A stretch of 64,000 nucleotides of DNA from Filosporella fistucella (taxonomy: Eukaryota; Ascomycota; Leotiomycetes; Helotiales). This document shows positions 44,801-58,100 of the stretch, one piece after another. Position 1 is the first letter of the stretch. Every line of letters begins with the position of its first letter. The DNA lies in assembly GCA_030077755.1 (NCBI GenBank), contig JAQJZZ010000002.1, positions 1,860,001 to 1,924,000 of the forward strand. Reading direction: 5' to 3'. The notes beneath the pieces are model-generated. The model had not been told where the DNA came from. It worked only from the letters and a program-made list of their open reading frames with translations, and did not search any database. The position numbers were made by a program, and so were the translations under genes.

Positions 44801-45625
44801 CGTCGAACTTGAGTCGCAGCAGATCCAAGTGATCTTAACGTAACAAGTTCTGGTTATTGCCAAGTCTGGAATCTTCAGCTCACTTGATTGTGGTTGTGTT
44901 CCCAAACAGTGGAAGCACAGCATATTTTGCAATTCAACCCTATTCATCGGCACTTTTTGTCATCACCCCTCCTCTTTCTTAAGGTAGGCGCCTTCACCAA
45001 GTATATTCCCCGCATATTCATCGCCGTCACACTCGGGTATTTTCTCCTCGGGAGCATATAGAGTACTTGCAGCATCTTTCGTACAAAAGCCTCTACCTTT
45101 GAGTCTTCTCGAAGTTTCGAGCTGCTAATTTTCCTTCGTTGCCCCTTTCTCAATATCAATTTGATCGAATAGCGGAGCCCAAGACCTGAACATGGAACAT
45201 AGTCTCTTTCAACAAGAATACCCATTTAAGAGCTACGTGTCAGACTTCTCCTACCCAAATACCTCTGTAATCAGTGATAACTGTCATTTCTTTGCAAAGA
45301 TTGCATATCATTCCATATTCATATCACAAATATTCACACACCTCCGCTTGATGCAATCCTATATTGCTGGTACTTTTTCCCAACCTCTTCTTTAGACATA
45401 CTCTGTCTATGTCCCCTAGCTCATGCACACTCTCAATTGTATTGGCTTGAGAATACATATCTAACTGAAGGATACCATATACGAAACCTCATTCCTTCTC
45501 ACACCACATGCACAATCTCTCAACTCGTTCTCAGTTCATCTGATCATGTTCTAATACAAAACAACTTTCCTCCTCTTCCATGATCTGAATACTAAAAGCA
45601 AAAGCTAAATTTGCATCAGGTCAAG
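38843..45625. other. gene-poor stretch of 6.8 kb with degenerate repeats
   Basis: Apart from a (TCACAC)3 run at 39125-39142 and the array at 43.3-43.96 kb, I find no gene. An open frame at 40716-41144 (142 codons, ATG start) has no family resemblance and no coding-like composition. From about 42.5 kb the plus strand is rich in T and C, with many short frames. The last 200 bases should hold the promoter of the F-box-like gene. Confidence 0.45.
43273..43960. repeat. second degenerate tandem array, six recognisable units
   Basis: A core like GTTCGAGTGAGTAAATTCAC followed by CTCGRCGGGTTGATCGATTCAAT occurs at 43273, 43413, 43579, 43705, 43841 and 43914. Spacings are 140, 166, 126, 136 and 73 bases. 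The units at 43705 and 43841 are best preserved and share CTGCTATTCCGAATTTCCT upstream. A further eroded core lies near 42857, three unit lengths earlier. Confidence 0.7.
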
Positions 45626-47631
45626 ATGTATCAAATGAGCAAGAACCAAAGAAAGAAGTACAACAAGCAGCAAGCAATGAGAGCTGAAATTGCCAGAGCC
45701 AAGGAAGCAATCCTGGCAGAGGTAGAGACGCGGAAGCAGCCTCAGTCGCTGACTTGGGAGTCTTGGAGTGTGGAGGAGCCAGTTGTCGAGGTCAAGGCTC
45801 AACCTCAGAAATGGGTTGATCCAACGCCTCCAAAGACAGCCGAGCAGATTGAAAAGGAGAGAGTCGAGGAATATTTGAAGGAATGGCCTTGGGTTGGTAG
45901 TGGCTTCGATGATCCAAGAGCGGTCACAGTGGTGTGTACCTCGTCCTACACAATATTCTTTCCATGTTTGACAATCGAAACAGGGCCCATTCATGTTTAG
46001 TGGAAATCCATTCGCGAGGGAAGAAGTTTTCCAAAACAACGCTCTCTGCAACTTCCTTCACAGCAACGAGGATGTCGCACTCATGATTCTTAAGATGGTG
46101 TTCCAGCGCCATACAGATGCCTGGAAATTCGCTGCTACATGCCGACAAGCATATCAGCTGGTCAGAGATCATATTGTGAGTGTTGATATGTTGTTCATGT
46201 CTAGCATATGGTTGGCTAACAATACTAGGGCGTTTGGGACCTGACAGATTCATTCTTCAACCACTGTGAAATTCCAAGAGATCAAAAGAAAGACTTTGGT
46301 ATTCCTGACGATGAGGGTGGCACAAAGCCAATCCTTGTCGTCACCCCTCGCCGTCGGTTCCATGGACCAGTCTCATATCCTCGACAAGTGAGAGCCCTAC
46401 ATGGACTCTGTAAGTATTGAAGCCGTCTTCATATTTCATACTGACTTTAAATAGGCAAATCAGTCTCGAACTACGCCGATTTCTTTCATATTCTCCACCT
46501 CCACCGTGTTCCGTTCCTCAGCCATGCAGTCCTGTCCGTTCTTATCCCAGAGATGAGAAATTTAAAGATGCTGGGAATTTATCAGTGTCCTCTCCTTCAT
46601 GTTGGCTCAACCATGGAGCTTCTGAAGTTGATCTGCGTCGACAAGGTCAAGGAGAAGAGCACCCAAATTCTCCTTGACTACCATCCCATGTATCATCAGG
46701 GTCCAGCTGAAACGGAGCATTGCCGAGGAAACTATGCCGCTACATGGGACAATTGGAATGGAGAATCCAGACTCGCTATATGGGCCTTGCTCTATCGTAT
46801 CCTTCCTATGGCGCGTTCTTTGAATTGTGACTTCGAGAGCAAAGGAACAGGATTTAGGACTTGGCTCGAGAAGACACAATGCTGGAAAATTGCCGAGACC
46901 TTGCAACGATTCAAGTACCCTTACACTCCTGAAGTTGTCCGGGAGTTGGTATTATGGGTTGATTTCGCGAACACGGAGGGGAAGATGCATAGATTTGACA
47001 ATAGACAAGGTTATCCCAGGGGTACGGAATGGTAAGCCTCTTTCCCCGCCTGATAGAATGACAATTCTACTACTTTGTATTATAAATACTAATTTGGTCC
47101 AGGCCTTCACAGATTCGTCGCTGTGGAACATGTAGGACATTTCTCCCCACGATTTTCTTCTACGGAGGAACCCTCCACAATTTGATGCTGAGCGGCAACC
47201 TAAATATGGCAGCCTGTCTCGGTTGTAGGCTGACTGAATACCTCGAGTTCCTTGAGGAGGATCACTTCAAACCCGAGAAGAGTTACCTCCTTCAACAATG
47301 GCTCTATTGCGCTGAAACCGACGAGTGGAACACAAACAATCTCAAGAAAGCTATTGCCGATTTCGAGGAAAATGAAATAGAGATCAAAGCTAGAGCAATT
47401 GAAAATGCTCGAAGAGCAGTCAAGGCAAAATACGGCTATGACAAAGAGACTCAAGAGAGACAGCGACCATATACCAGAGAGGAACTGAGTGGCAAGAGAG
47501 GTGCTTTCAGGAGAAGTCCAACTGTTTTGGACAGTCGGAGTCAGGAGGAAGGATATGAGTTACGGAAGAGGGGAGAGGTCGATTGGGATTGGGCCAGGTG
47601 GGATAGATTTGATGGGCATGGAGCTCGTTAA
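45626..47631 (+). CDS. F-box-like protein with C4 zinc-site signature
   Basis: Five exons: 45626-45931, 45984-46175, 46229-46409, 46455-47031 and 47103-47631, with introns of 52, 53, 45 and 71 bases; 594 residues, all phases consistent. The basic N-terminus (KNQRKKYNKQQ) leads to a helical region in exon 2, NALCNFLHSNEDVALMILK through FAATCRQAYQLVRDHIG, which has the look of an F-box-like module. A long alpha/beta region follows (VLIPEMRNLKMLGIYQCPLL and others) in the style of fungal F-box proteins with leucine-repeat remnants. Residues 426-429 and 457-460 form CGTC and CLGC, a C-x2-C-x27-C-x2-C pattern that could bind zinc. The tail is charged. If the F-box reading is right, it would be a substrate adaptor of an SCF ubiquitin ligase. 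The start is the first ATG; a second ATG three codons later is as good. Confidence 0.75.
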
Positions 47632-48855
47632 GGAGGTGGTGATGTGGTGAATGCTATGAGAGATATATCTCTGCATCTCAGCGTCACCTGCAGCATTTCG
47701 ACCTCCGACTACTTCTACGGAATGGGAACCATATCGTATTCGGCACGGATACATCTACTTTGCGGCATCCCAGCAGCACCCTGTCAACTGTTTCCCCGGA
47801 AGATCAATCATTTTGATTTCGTATCCCGTACAAAACGGATTCACCCCACTTCCAATCTCTCAGCAGCACACTTTCCGTTTTCACAATCTTTTCATCAACC
47901 AATTTTCCGGATTCAAAACCGATTTCGAATCATATCCCATTCAACAGGGATACCACACAAAATTTCAACCAACATTCTCAAGAGCAGCTATTCAACATAG
48001 CCAGCTCCCTCCATTCTCAGCTGGATACACACGATAACACGGCAAACGAGATTCAGAAAATTCAACTTTTTAATTTTCTTTTCTTTTCTTTCGATTCAAT
48101 CAGTTCAACGCAATCATTCCAAATCATGCAGGGAAGTCTTCTCAGGCATAGTTCCGGGAGGAGACGCATATTTGAAGGTTCTCATCTCATCAAGGATTCT
48201 TAGATCTTAGATCCTAGATCCTAGAAGGAGATTGAGAATGAGGATATTCTGAAGAAGGAATTCAGAAATAGGGTAGTAAGGTATTTCAAGATTCAAGATT
48301 CAAGATTCAAGCATATCGAAGGAGAATGATAGCAATGCTTTTCTCTCAGTTTTGATTTTGATAATTTGACAATTTGAAGTGATGTGATTTTGATGTGATT
48401 TGCTGTGATGTGATTTGATTACTGAGGGGGTAGATGGGGGATATATTTTAGTTGTAAATTTTACGGTGTATGTGCAATCTACTTATCATGTCATACTACA
48501 TCACATCAGACAAGTCTTAATCTCGATAGGGACCTAATTGTCAAACCCCTCATTTCATGTCATCCAAATCTTAATTTGAAAAGAGTATATTTCACTCTCG
48601 ACTAGATTTTGGTTTGGTATATATAAACAGAAGCAAGACCCAACCAACCCGCTAGACCGGAAGCAAGACTAGTACCATAGTCAAGGAAGGAAAGTATTAT
48701 ATATGTAGTATAACATGCATCATCACAAGTGTGAGATGGGCTGGTGATATCACCCACGCTTCGTATCACATCGAGACCTTATCTGCGGCCTCCTAGGCTA
48801 CGCACACTTGGCTCGACCCTTTGAAGCGACCATTTTGCCACCCAATGAATTCCGT
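47632..48855. other. convergent intergenic region
   Basis: It lies between the F-box-like and MARVEL-like genes. There is a CT-rich stretch near 48065-48095, a 7-base tandem repeat at 48285-48311 and a run of TGTGATTTGATG-like words at about 48380-48420. No gene. Confidence 0.5.
48285..48311. repeat. TTCAAGA tandem repeat, about four copies
   Basis: Three complete 7-base units and most of a fourth in non-coding DNA. Confidence 0.85.
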
Positions 48856-49749
48856 CTACCGACCTCCGCCTTGCGCTCGTAATGGTAGTTGCCTGTCTAA
48901 TGTGTTGAAGGCCAGTGTTCGGGGTGTGTAGGGTGTATGTGTGTGTTGAGGACCCTTTTTCATCTCCCATTCCTTGTCGGATGTGGTTTCTGAGGCGGGT
49001 GATGCTTTGGTCATTTGCATGTCGTCGACTTCTACTTTGTCGGCTGCTCGTTGAGCGGCTGTTGGGATGAGTGACCATACTCCGAGGAGAAAATTGAAGA
49101 AGAAAATGACCCTGAGATTGTTAGTTTTGTGGTAGGAAAGATCAGGGGAGAACTCACATCATGATTACTGTGGTGGCGAATGTTCCTTTTGCCATGAGGC
49201 AGTAATGCTCGTTTCCGGATGGTTTAGCATAGCTGCAGCTTTTGCTGATATACCAAGCAATGTTCGAAGTATGTTTTGGATCCATATGATCTGGTCCCAT
49301 TTGTCCATACATGCTCACTATCCATAGAGCAGTAACTGCTGCATTTGTGATTGTGCCTAGTAAAGGATACCAGCAGTGCAGAGAGAACATGACGGCTTTC
49401 ACCAGCATGATGAACATCGATAAGACTGATATCGCGACATTGAATGAGGTTAATCTGTATACTTGTCAGAATTGATCCTCTACTCTCTGCAGATAACATA
49501 CGTTTGCGACCAGACGAAAGGGATCTTTGGTATCGGCCGATAATTCGCATAAGCGTATAATACGAAGGTCGGACTGGAATTGAATCCATTGTCTGCACCC
49601 ACTTTCCAGAGTCTCGTCCGGAACAGATTGGGATTCGCGATACCGAATAGAGCCAGGCCTGCTACTGTACCCGCAAGCTCCAGTACCATCAAGGCAATGA
49701 GCACTTTTGGGTATTTCCACCTCCTTGAGAAATGTGGTAATCTGAACAT
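48856..49749 (-). CDS. MARVEL-like four-helix membrane protein
   Basis: Three exons: 49749-49502, 49454-49158 and 49111-48856, introns of 47 and 46 bases; 266 residues. Phases are consistent (Q-T-LTSF and VIM-M-VIFFFN). Four hydrophobic segments are visible: VLIALMVLELAGTVAGLALF, FNVAISVLSMFIMLVKAVMF, LLGTITNAAVTALWIVSMYG and, across the last join, TFATTVIMMVIFFFNFLLG. A polar loop with Cys residues (SKSCSYAKPSGNEHYC) precedes helix four, as in fungal MARVEL proteins. The cytosolic tail is polar and ends with TPRTLAFNTLDRQLPLR and a few Gly, a C-terminal wording I recall from this fungal group. MARVEL proteins organise membrane domains or vesicle traffic. No function is known for this one. 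Confidence 0.85.
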
Positions 49750-52700
49750 CGTGCGGAAGGCTGGATCAACCGAGCTGACTGTACGATAGGTAAAGACGAT
49801 AGAGGAGGTAGCGGCAGAATTGAAGCGAATGTCGATGTCGATATTATATCGTTATCGCAGTCGTTTTTGCTGTTCGCAGTCGCAACGACACCTAGACTGG
49901 AGGTCGTGATATTGAAGCTTCACTACATTGACATTGCAGGTCAGGTCGAGGAAAGGTTGCTTGGAGGGCCGGCATCTCTGGTATTATGGCTGATGGCAGA
50001 AGTCTCTGTGGTCAGCGCAATGAGTGCAACCGCCAATGGAGGGCGTGATGGGGGTAGAGCAGGCGCTTACATGCAGTAGCAGGCGGTGTCTTGGAGAAGG
50101 GAGAGAGAGGAATGTGCCAATAAGAGGGGGTGGAAGGGCTGGAGTGATTGAGTCTAGACTATAAAGGGTAAGGTGAACATTCTAAGCGAGGTCGTTTTCT
50201 ACCAGTCCTGCATCTTCCCTCAATGCTTTCCCTTCCAGGCCTTACCTGCCTTACCACCACCACTGCACCCTTCACCACTCACACTAGAGCCTTCACCCTT
50301 CACACACACAGCCTTTTCCACCGCTCAATCTCACTTTCACTCTCTTCCCCATCTCAGCTCTGGCTTCCCTTTGGCCCCCTTTCCGCCCCTCTATTCCCCT
50401 CCTACCAACACACACACACCCGCACCCCCCATGGCAATCACACCAGACTCACCATGAAATCCGCTGATATTGTCATCCTCGGCGCCTGCTCCTTCATAAG
50501 CTGTCGACAATCAAACTCAATCTGCATTCTCGACTATTGACTTTCTGAATATGGATTATCTCGTTTGAATGCTGGGCGCCAGGAACCCCGGAGGCTAGCG
50601 ATACCACGCGAGACTTGGTCTGAAATCGTACGAAGCTATTCAGCCGGCAGTAGTTACTCCAAAGTAGCAGCATCTCCATACCTGCATACTTATCCTCCCA
50701 TCTCCCAGAATAGCAGGTTGTGACGGGATATAAGGTTCGGCAGTCCTGGAAAGCGCGTTCTCGGGTTTGAGAACTGTTGGTAGGAAGACTTCCGAGACAT
50801 GACTGCATCTGGTGGGATGAAGTTCGGTAAGGAGGGTAGATACTTGGTGATATACTTGTCAATCATGACCGATATGGCTAGTGCTGAAGTATTTTAGTAA
50901 TTATAGATCGATTGTTATGTTTTATTTGTGTCTTTCTCTATTACTTTATGTTTCATTTATTAGATAATACTGCCTCGTCGTCTTTCTCGATTGCCATTTC
51001 ACGAAGCAGTTTCTTCCAAATTCCCGAGTATTGGAACATGCCGCCCGATCGAATGCATTCAGCCAACCGGCTTGCCGCCAACTTTTTGGTGATGCGTCCA
51101 CTTGGGTTTTTTCCGACGGCTCGTATTGATGATTCAGGAACGTGTGGATTTAAACGCCACCAAAATCCCGAGTGGGATGTGATGGTGTCTTACAATTGCC
51201 ATGTGCTCCGTGGCCGTATCCTATGCACATTGTGCTTTGGGACATTGCTCTTTGTATCATATGTCTCGTGGCAGAATCCTACGATGCACAATGTGCCATG
51301 AAATTGGGGACATTGGTGTGTGGAATAACTTGCCACATTTTCTGAACTCACATGGGATTGTTAAAATGCGGTTGCGACCTGTCAATGACGAGCGTAGAAC
51401 TATAGATCAATTTGTCACAATATCGATAGACCTGAAAGCGGTAATGGAATAAATGCATTTGTATATTGCTAATGGAATGGCAATCCCATCCTCTCTTTAT
51501 ATTTTGTTGTTCTTGCATTTCATTTATTTATGGTAAGGGGTATTCAATTTCTCCACACTTTTATACACTACCACATCAACCTTCATCTTCTCTCCACTCA
51601 TCTTCCCCACAACCTGAAGGCATGCCAATTCATGAAAACTAATCTCATTCCCCACAGTAGTCATCTCTTTAAGCAAGTCTCTGAATACGGAACCGCGGGT
51701 ATCAATCATACTGCATCGAACGTGTAAATCAAAGCTATCTTTTCGATTCTATCACCTGGGATTGCAACCTTGTGCGGAATGGCGAAGACGAGGAAAGATG
51801 GGACTTTAGAGATGGAAGCGAAACATCAGAGAAATGCCTCGGCATGGAAGATTACCCATTGTATTGTGTGGCGCGGGCATCGAGAGAGAAAGTTGTGGGT
51901 TAGCAGTGAGATGATATTCACTTCATTTTGTAGCTGAATTATACTATTCAGCTCCTCTCCTTCCATTTCCATTTCCATTTCTCTTTACCCTTCTTTCTAA
52001 AGTTATATTCCCAGAAAGAATAGAAGTTACACACAGGATAGCCGATACTAAAAGGAATTCGGGGTGAACCTCATCATAAAACTAGGCGCCGGGAGGCTTT
52101 TAACAGTTTAATCTATGAGCTGGAAATGAAATAGAGTGTATTCCGAAAGTGCAGATTTTGGCGATACCTGGGCGGAGAAAATCTTGGCCCGGGAGGGGAT
52201 GGAAATGTAGTCCTTTTTGGAATTCAAGATGAAGGGCAGGGAATTAATTCTAGGATAGCGATGAGGTTTTGATGGATGATTAGTAGGGGTTTGCTTAACT
52301 TTTTTTTGTATCTTTTAAGAGAATCCTGAAAGAAATGAAATACATAGTAATACATTGCAAAAAAGGTGTGAATAATTGGAATTTTTTTATCATAACCAGA
52401 TAGATAATTAGGCAATTAATTGCATCTAGAACGTGGACTACTTTATTTCATGAGCATTGCAAATAATTATCTGTATAATTATTGGATTTAGTTCAATATC
52501 GAGATATTAAAAGAATTTGATTGGAATATGGCTCCATTAATAATATAGCTAAGAGTGATATGGTTTTAGTAGATTACTAGTACCTTGTTTATATACTAAA
52601 GAAGGGTAATAGGAAGGAGGAGAATATATAATATATAAAGACAACGAGGACGTCCTTGGGAGATATAAGATCTGTCAAGATTCAAAATAAACCTAAAATC

Positions 52701-55106
52701 TAGCAAAGTAGAAAGGCTAGCTAGGTTTTATATAAGTAGCTGACTTGGCTTTTAATCGGTGGTATAAAAGGGTTTGGGGCAAAGAATGTTTTGGGTTATT
52801 TTGTCCTAAATCGATTTTCGATTTTTTTTAATGGTATAGGAAAGAGACGAGATACTAGAGGAGGTGTATAGGATGGAGATGCGTGGTTGTGCAATGGATG
52901 GCAATTAGGTACGATAACTTTTTTCTTGGTTATATTGGGAGTAGAGAGTTGGGAATATTTTTATTCTACGAGGATTATGATTTTTTCTGAAATTGTAAAA
53001 TTGTAAAATCCACAATCGTGAAATTGTGATAGGTCTTCATCCTAGGACCATACTCGGGTTTCTTATGTTCCTGAGTCTGGCCGAGGTGTAAACACGGCAT
53101 AGAACTGCGCCTCGATGAATAGTGAAATCCTGGCCTCATGAATGGCTTCGAGACTTACTTTATCCCTTCAAATATCTACTCTGTGCAATATAGATTTTGA
53201 GAGAGTGGAAGGGCTGGGGTTTTTCGATCTTTACTAGCTGGCCCTTGGAATAATGATCTTTATATCTCACACTCAGATTTATGAGCAATCCGAGCAGTTG
53301 TGATCATATAGAAGTTGTGAAGAGCGGTTATTTATACATGTTTTGAATATTAAAAGTTGTGAAAGCTCCCCATTCTAAGACCGTTGTGGTTTGGAAGTTG
53401 CAAAGCAAAGCTCTGTACCTCCTCTATTGAAGAAACACGCTGTATGCGCTATACGATTCGTGAGGATATGATAAACGTGCACAAGGAATGAAGAGAATTC
53501 TAAAAACCCTACGGAATATGAAGAAGTTTCCAAGAACAACTTTAACCTGAAGTTTCTCTTTCATCATGGAAATGTCTCTGATGATCCCCTCCACAAAATC
53601 ACTGGTGCGGGGTACAATTCCCATCTCGTGTAACAATAAGGTTTTACGAGCGACCCCGCTGTCCGGAACTCAAATCATGAAATCCATATTCCACAAAACA
53701 ATCCCAGTACATCTACCGGACATTGTTCCTTGATTTATAGCGATCGAAGAATAGATTCATCATCACATGATAGACTCCAATTCCAATTGAAATTGCAAAT
53801 CATGTTGTTTCGATGCATCACCCAACCGAGACATTCGTAAGATGCAATATCAGCCGAAATATCTCCCATCTCAAACATCGCAAATGAAAAATCCCTACTT
53901 TGTGCCCCCTCTGATGTCATAAACTGCCCATCCTCGACGCCACTTTTCCACCACCCACGAAGAAAACTGCTCCAGGGCAGAGGAACAGAAACACAGAAAT
54001 TGCTTTTGGAGAAAGACTGTACAGTTCCTCTGCACAGTCCATAATAAATGATTACTGATCTCATTTTTGAAAAGTCTATTTTCGTGCAGAGGGAAAAAGA
54101 AGAATGAGAATAGGGGCTCGATGAAGGTTCCATGGAATGATGGCCTTGCGATCTGAGACTTCAGATACAGATTTCCATGCCGAGGCCAGCCCCATCCGTG
54201 ATCCGCTGGCGATACCCGAGACTGTTCATACCTTAACGATGATAAGAGTGGACAGAAAACATATTAAGGCTTGATATGATTGAATTGTGGGAGAATTTGA
54301 GGGGAGATGGATTTTTTTAAAAGTGTTTTGGGAACGCTTGTACTTTGTACCTGTGCCGTTCATACCACTTTATGGGTGGAAGTGCTCCAAAAATACATCA
54401 GCAATATCGTGCCGGATCTGTACTGTTCGTACTATTGCCACTACTTACTAGCTCTAAGTCCTAGACCCTTTGAGCTTCAAGCTGTCAGCGATGGTCTCTT
54501 GGCAATTCTTCTGACCAACCTGCCAATCAAAACCTTCCCATACCGTCTCAACCATCTCCACTTCAACACCTGAAGTTGGCGGCATCCTTGCTTTGCTGTT
54601 CTACCTATACTCCCTACCCCAGATTCGACACTTTCTATGACATATACTATGCTGTAAGAAATAGCCTCAATTGATCTCTATCTCGACATTCATATCATAC
54701 TTGTAAATACTTTATATACCTTTCTTCAGCAATCCAACCGGAACCCTGGTCGGCCACAATACCCAGGTTATCGGTGTCGCATACGAAGTACATCGCTACA
54801 CAACGCCTCACACCTCACCCTACCTCACTACGTCGATACCGGGTTTCCTGCCCCAGGAAACCACCTCCGTTAATCATCTGGTGTTCCTCCTCCCACTGCA
54901 GGGCTCCCAGGGCTCGAATGACTCCTTCCATCTCCCGAAGACAACATTCAGTGGAGGTGCAGGACAAAACCCTACACTCGCCCTTCCACTTGCATTTCTT
55001 TAGCTTGCAGAGACCCAGCTGCTTGTCTCGCGGCGAGCTCGTTCTCTTCAAGGTGTTCGAAAGTACACTGCAATAGAGCACATCCCGCGCTCTTTGGCAG
55101 AACTTC
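49750..55106. other. gene-poor, partly AT-rich stretch of 5.4 kb
   Basis: A pyrimidine-rich tract at about 50215-50440 is followed by ATGs at 50431 and 50454 that open only short frames (28 residues for the longer, MKSADIVILGACSF onwards). From about 51.9 to 53.7 kb the DNA is strongly AT-rich. An 88-codon frame at 54307-54573 starts with a hydrophobic stretch but resembles nothing known. A 45-base imperfect duplication lies at 51204-51315. Confidence 0.45.
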
Positions 55107-58100
55107 ATGAATCCGGAGCCAAAATCCATCTTCACTTCGCAAAAGGACTTTGGCAGCCAAGCAATCCGTGCAAGGACAATTCCTCCCGAACCCCCACTTG
55201 TTGCCAATTCCGCGGTTCCTCCGTCTCCCGATATACACGATCGAAGGGAGGCGGGCGCGCAAGACAAGGTTGGAGAAGATATACTTGGTGGAGAGGTTGG
55301 TAGAGGAACGAGGTTGAAGCGGGTGAGTAGCTACGGTCAGGATAACGACGTCACTCAAGGATTCGATAAGGAGGCAAAATTCCCTGGAACACCAAATTTC
55401 ATTTATGCCCCCTCGATCATCCGCGAACAACTTTCTCCTACCGTCGAATCATCCTTTCGTAAGCCACGGCTTCCTCCAATACAACCTTCCATTGCACTGC
55501 ATGCATCGAAACATCCACGATCCGAGGACAACGGTACACGACCGCCCTCAACAGAGAGACCTCCAAAACGAAATCGCCCAAAGCTAAGACCGCGCCATAC
55601 TCTCGACCCTGAGAGTTTTCAAGCCGCGTCAGCTTCTGTCGTACGACCTTTAGGATCGCCGCCATCACCACTCTTCTTCTCTCACTCGTCGCGCAAGAGA
55701 CCATTACTCCCGCCTAGTTTCTCGAGTTCAGACGCGGCGGCTACAATGTTGAACAGGGCGCGGGATGAGCCTGGAGGGGTGACAACCTTGAAATTGGCTA
55801 GAGGTAGCATCAGTAATGCTAGTCCTCCTCGTTCAACCAGCACAACGGGAAGTTTTGGCTCTTTAGACAAAGCCAGTCTACCAAGAAGTCCGGCTCCGAG
55901 ACCTAGGTCATCTTCAGGATTACGGTTACTGGATAATGTTGGAATTATTGAGTTGTTAGAGCAGGATGAGAGGCCGACATTCATTATTGATGTTTCCAAC
56001 CAAGCTAATTTCCAACCTGGGGGACCATTGCAAATCGTATTTGCGAATGCCTCGATGCGCGCATACGAGGCGCTCCTGGAAATGGTTACTGGCAAGGCCG
56101 ATCTGGATAGTCCTGGAATCGCAGTAACCAATGATTTTCCTGAATTCAAGGCATGGGCTTTGAGTTTTGTCAAGAATGGCGAGTCTTTGGATATATGTCT
56201 CCCGTCATTCATGTATGGAAGCGTTACTTGGACTTGCAGTACGTTGCGGAAACGACTCCGTATTATCAGTGGGAGTGGAAATACGCTTGCAACTGGCACA
56301 TCGTCAAATTCTACTGGGGCTTTAAGTAACTCTTCAGTGTTGAGTGAGCGCACCCAAGGACATGTACGGCAGAATCGACTTCCGCGATCTCCTTTAGTGG
56401 AATCAACTGAAGCTGCAGATTACTTTGGAGATATTGCACCTAGCCTTAGTCCTACCCATAGCTCGTCGCCAGTTCAACTTTCAACAGTCCTCGAGGTGGA
56501 TCCTGAAGGAGGTGCACCGAGACAGGCTATGATTGCCTCTCAGAGAGAGTCTTTGACAGGTGAGATGATGATATCGAGGTACCCTGAAGCTTCTTCCTTT
56601 GACTGGACCCGACTTCCGATTTCTGCAGCTCTTCCTAGGCATATTCAATTTGCTCGCAGCATTGACTGGGCTTCTACGCCGCTAGGTCCAATCGAGAACT
56701 GGTCATTTGATCTGAGAGCAATGTGTAATTTGATTATGGGATCACCTCATCCAGCGGCCATGTATTGGGGGCCGGAACTAATTGCTATTTACAATGAGGC
56801 ATATATCCTTCTGGCTGGCCAAAAACACCCTAAATTGATGGGACAAAGTTACAAGACCGCATGGGGAGAGATATGGGCAGAAATTGAGGAAGTATTCACG
56901 AATGCGACGGAATCTGGCCAATCGACGATGAAGGACGATGATTGTTTATTTCTTCGCCGAAATGGATTCCTGGAAGAATCATATTTTTCTTGGTCGATTA
57001 TTCCTCTTATTGGTGAGGATGGGTCCGTAGTTGGACTGTATAACCCTGCTTTCGAAAAGACGAGACGAAAAATTGCAGAACGACGGATGTTGACGCTTCG
57101 AGAAGTTGGCGAAAAGACAGCAGCAGCTCGAGAAGTGAAAGGGTTCTGGTCTCAGGTTATCAAGGGACTCGCGTATAATGATTATGACGCTCCATTTGTC
57201 TTTCTCTACTCTGTCTGTGATGAGATTGATAGCGATATGAGTTCTATGCACTCAGGCTCTCTATCCCAATCTCCACAATGCATTCTGGAAGGTACTTTAG
57301 GAGTACCTGAAGGTCACCGGACAACCGTAAGTCCATTGGATTTGAAGACAAGTGAGGAAGGATTTGCGCCTCATATGCGGGAAGCTATGAAGACTAATCT
57401 ACCTGTACTCTTGACTTTGGAGGAAGGTACTTTAACATCTGAACTAATGGAGGGTTTCGAATGGCGTGGGTTTGGAGATCCGTGTCGAGCGGCAGTAGTG
57501 TGTCCAATCCATCCTACAACTGGTGACACAATCCTTGGATTTCTCGTCATGGGCATCAATCCTAGGAGACCTTATGACGATGATTATAGCTTGTTCATTC
57601 AGCTTCTTAGTCGTCAGCTTGCTACATCTATGGCTTCAGTTGTACTCTTTGAGGAGGAAATTAAACGTGGCCAGCGTGCAGCTCGTTTGGCAGCCCTTGA
57701 TCGACAGGAACTATCGAAACAGCTTGATTTGAGAACCCAAGAGGCAGTGGAGAGTGAGACTAAATTTACTCGCATGGCTGAATTTGCTCCTGTTGGGATG
57801 TTCATTGCAAATTCGTCGGGTCAAATCACATATAGCAATGATACCTGGTGGTAAGTCTGAGCTGCCTTGCATTTGATAACATTAGAGGGCGTCATTTTGG
57901 GAACTAATACGCTCGGCAGGGAAATCTCAAGACATCCTAGAAGCGAGAACAGCACCAGCACCTGGATGGATAGCATCAAGGATGAAGACAGGAAAGGAGT
58001 GGAAGATATTTGGGAAGCATTAGTCGACAAGAAAACTGCAGTTACGCACGAATTCCGATTCAAAACTCCATGGCAAGACAGGAATGGTGGCCGTGGCGAT

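Noticed and set aside
54307..54573. possible small secreted protein with hydrophobic N-terminus
   Set aside because: The first 20 residues could pass as a signal peptide, but the rest lacks paired Cys or any family likeness and the start context is poor. I keep it only as a remark in the gap entry.
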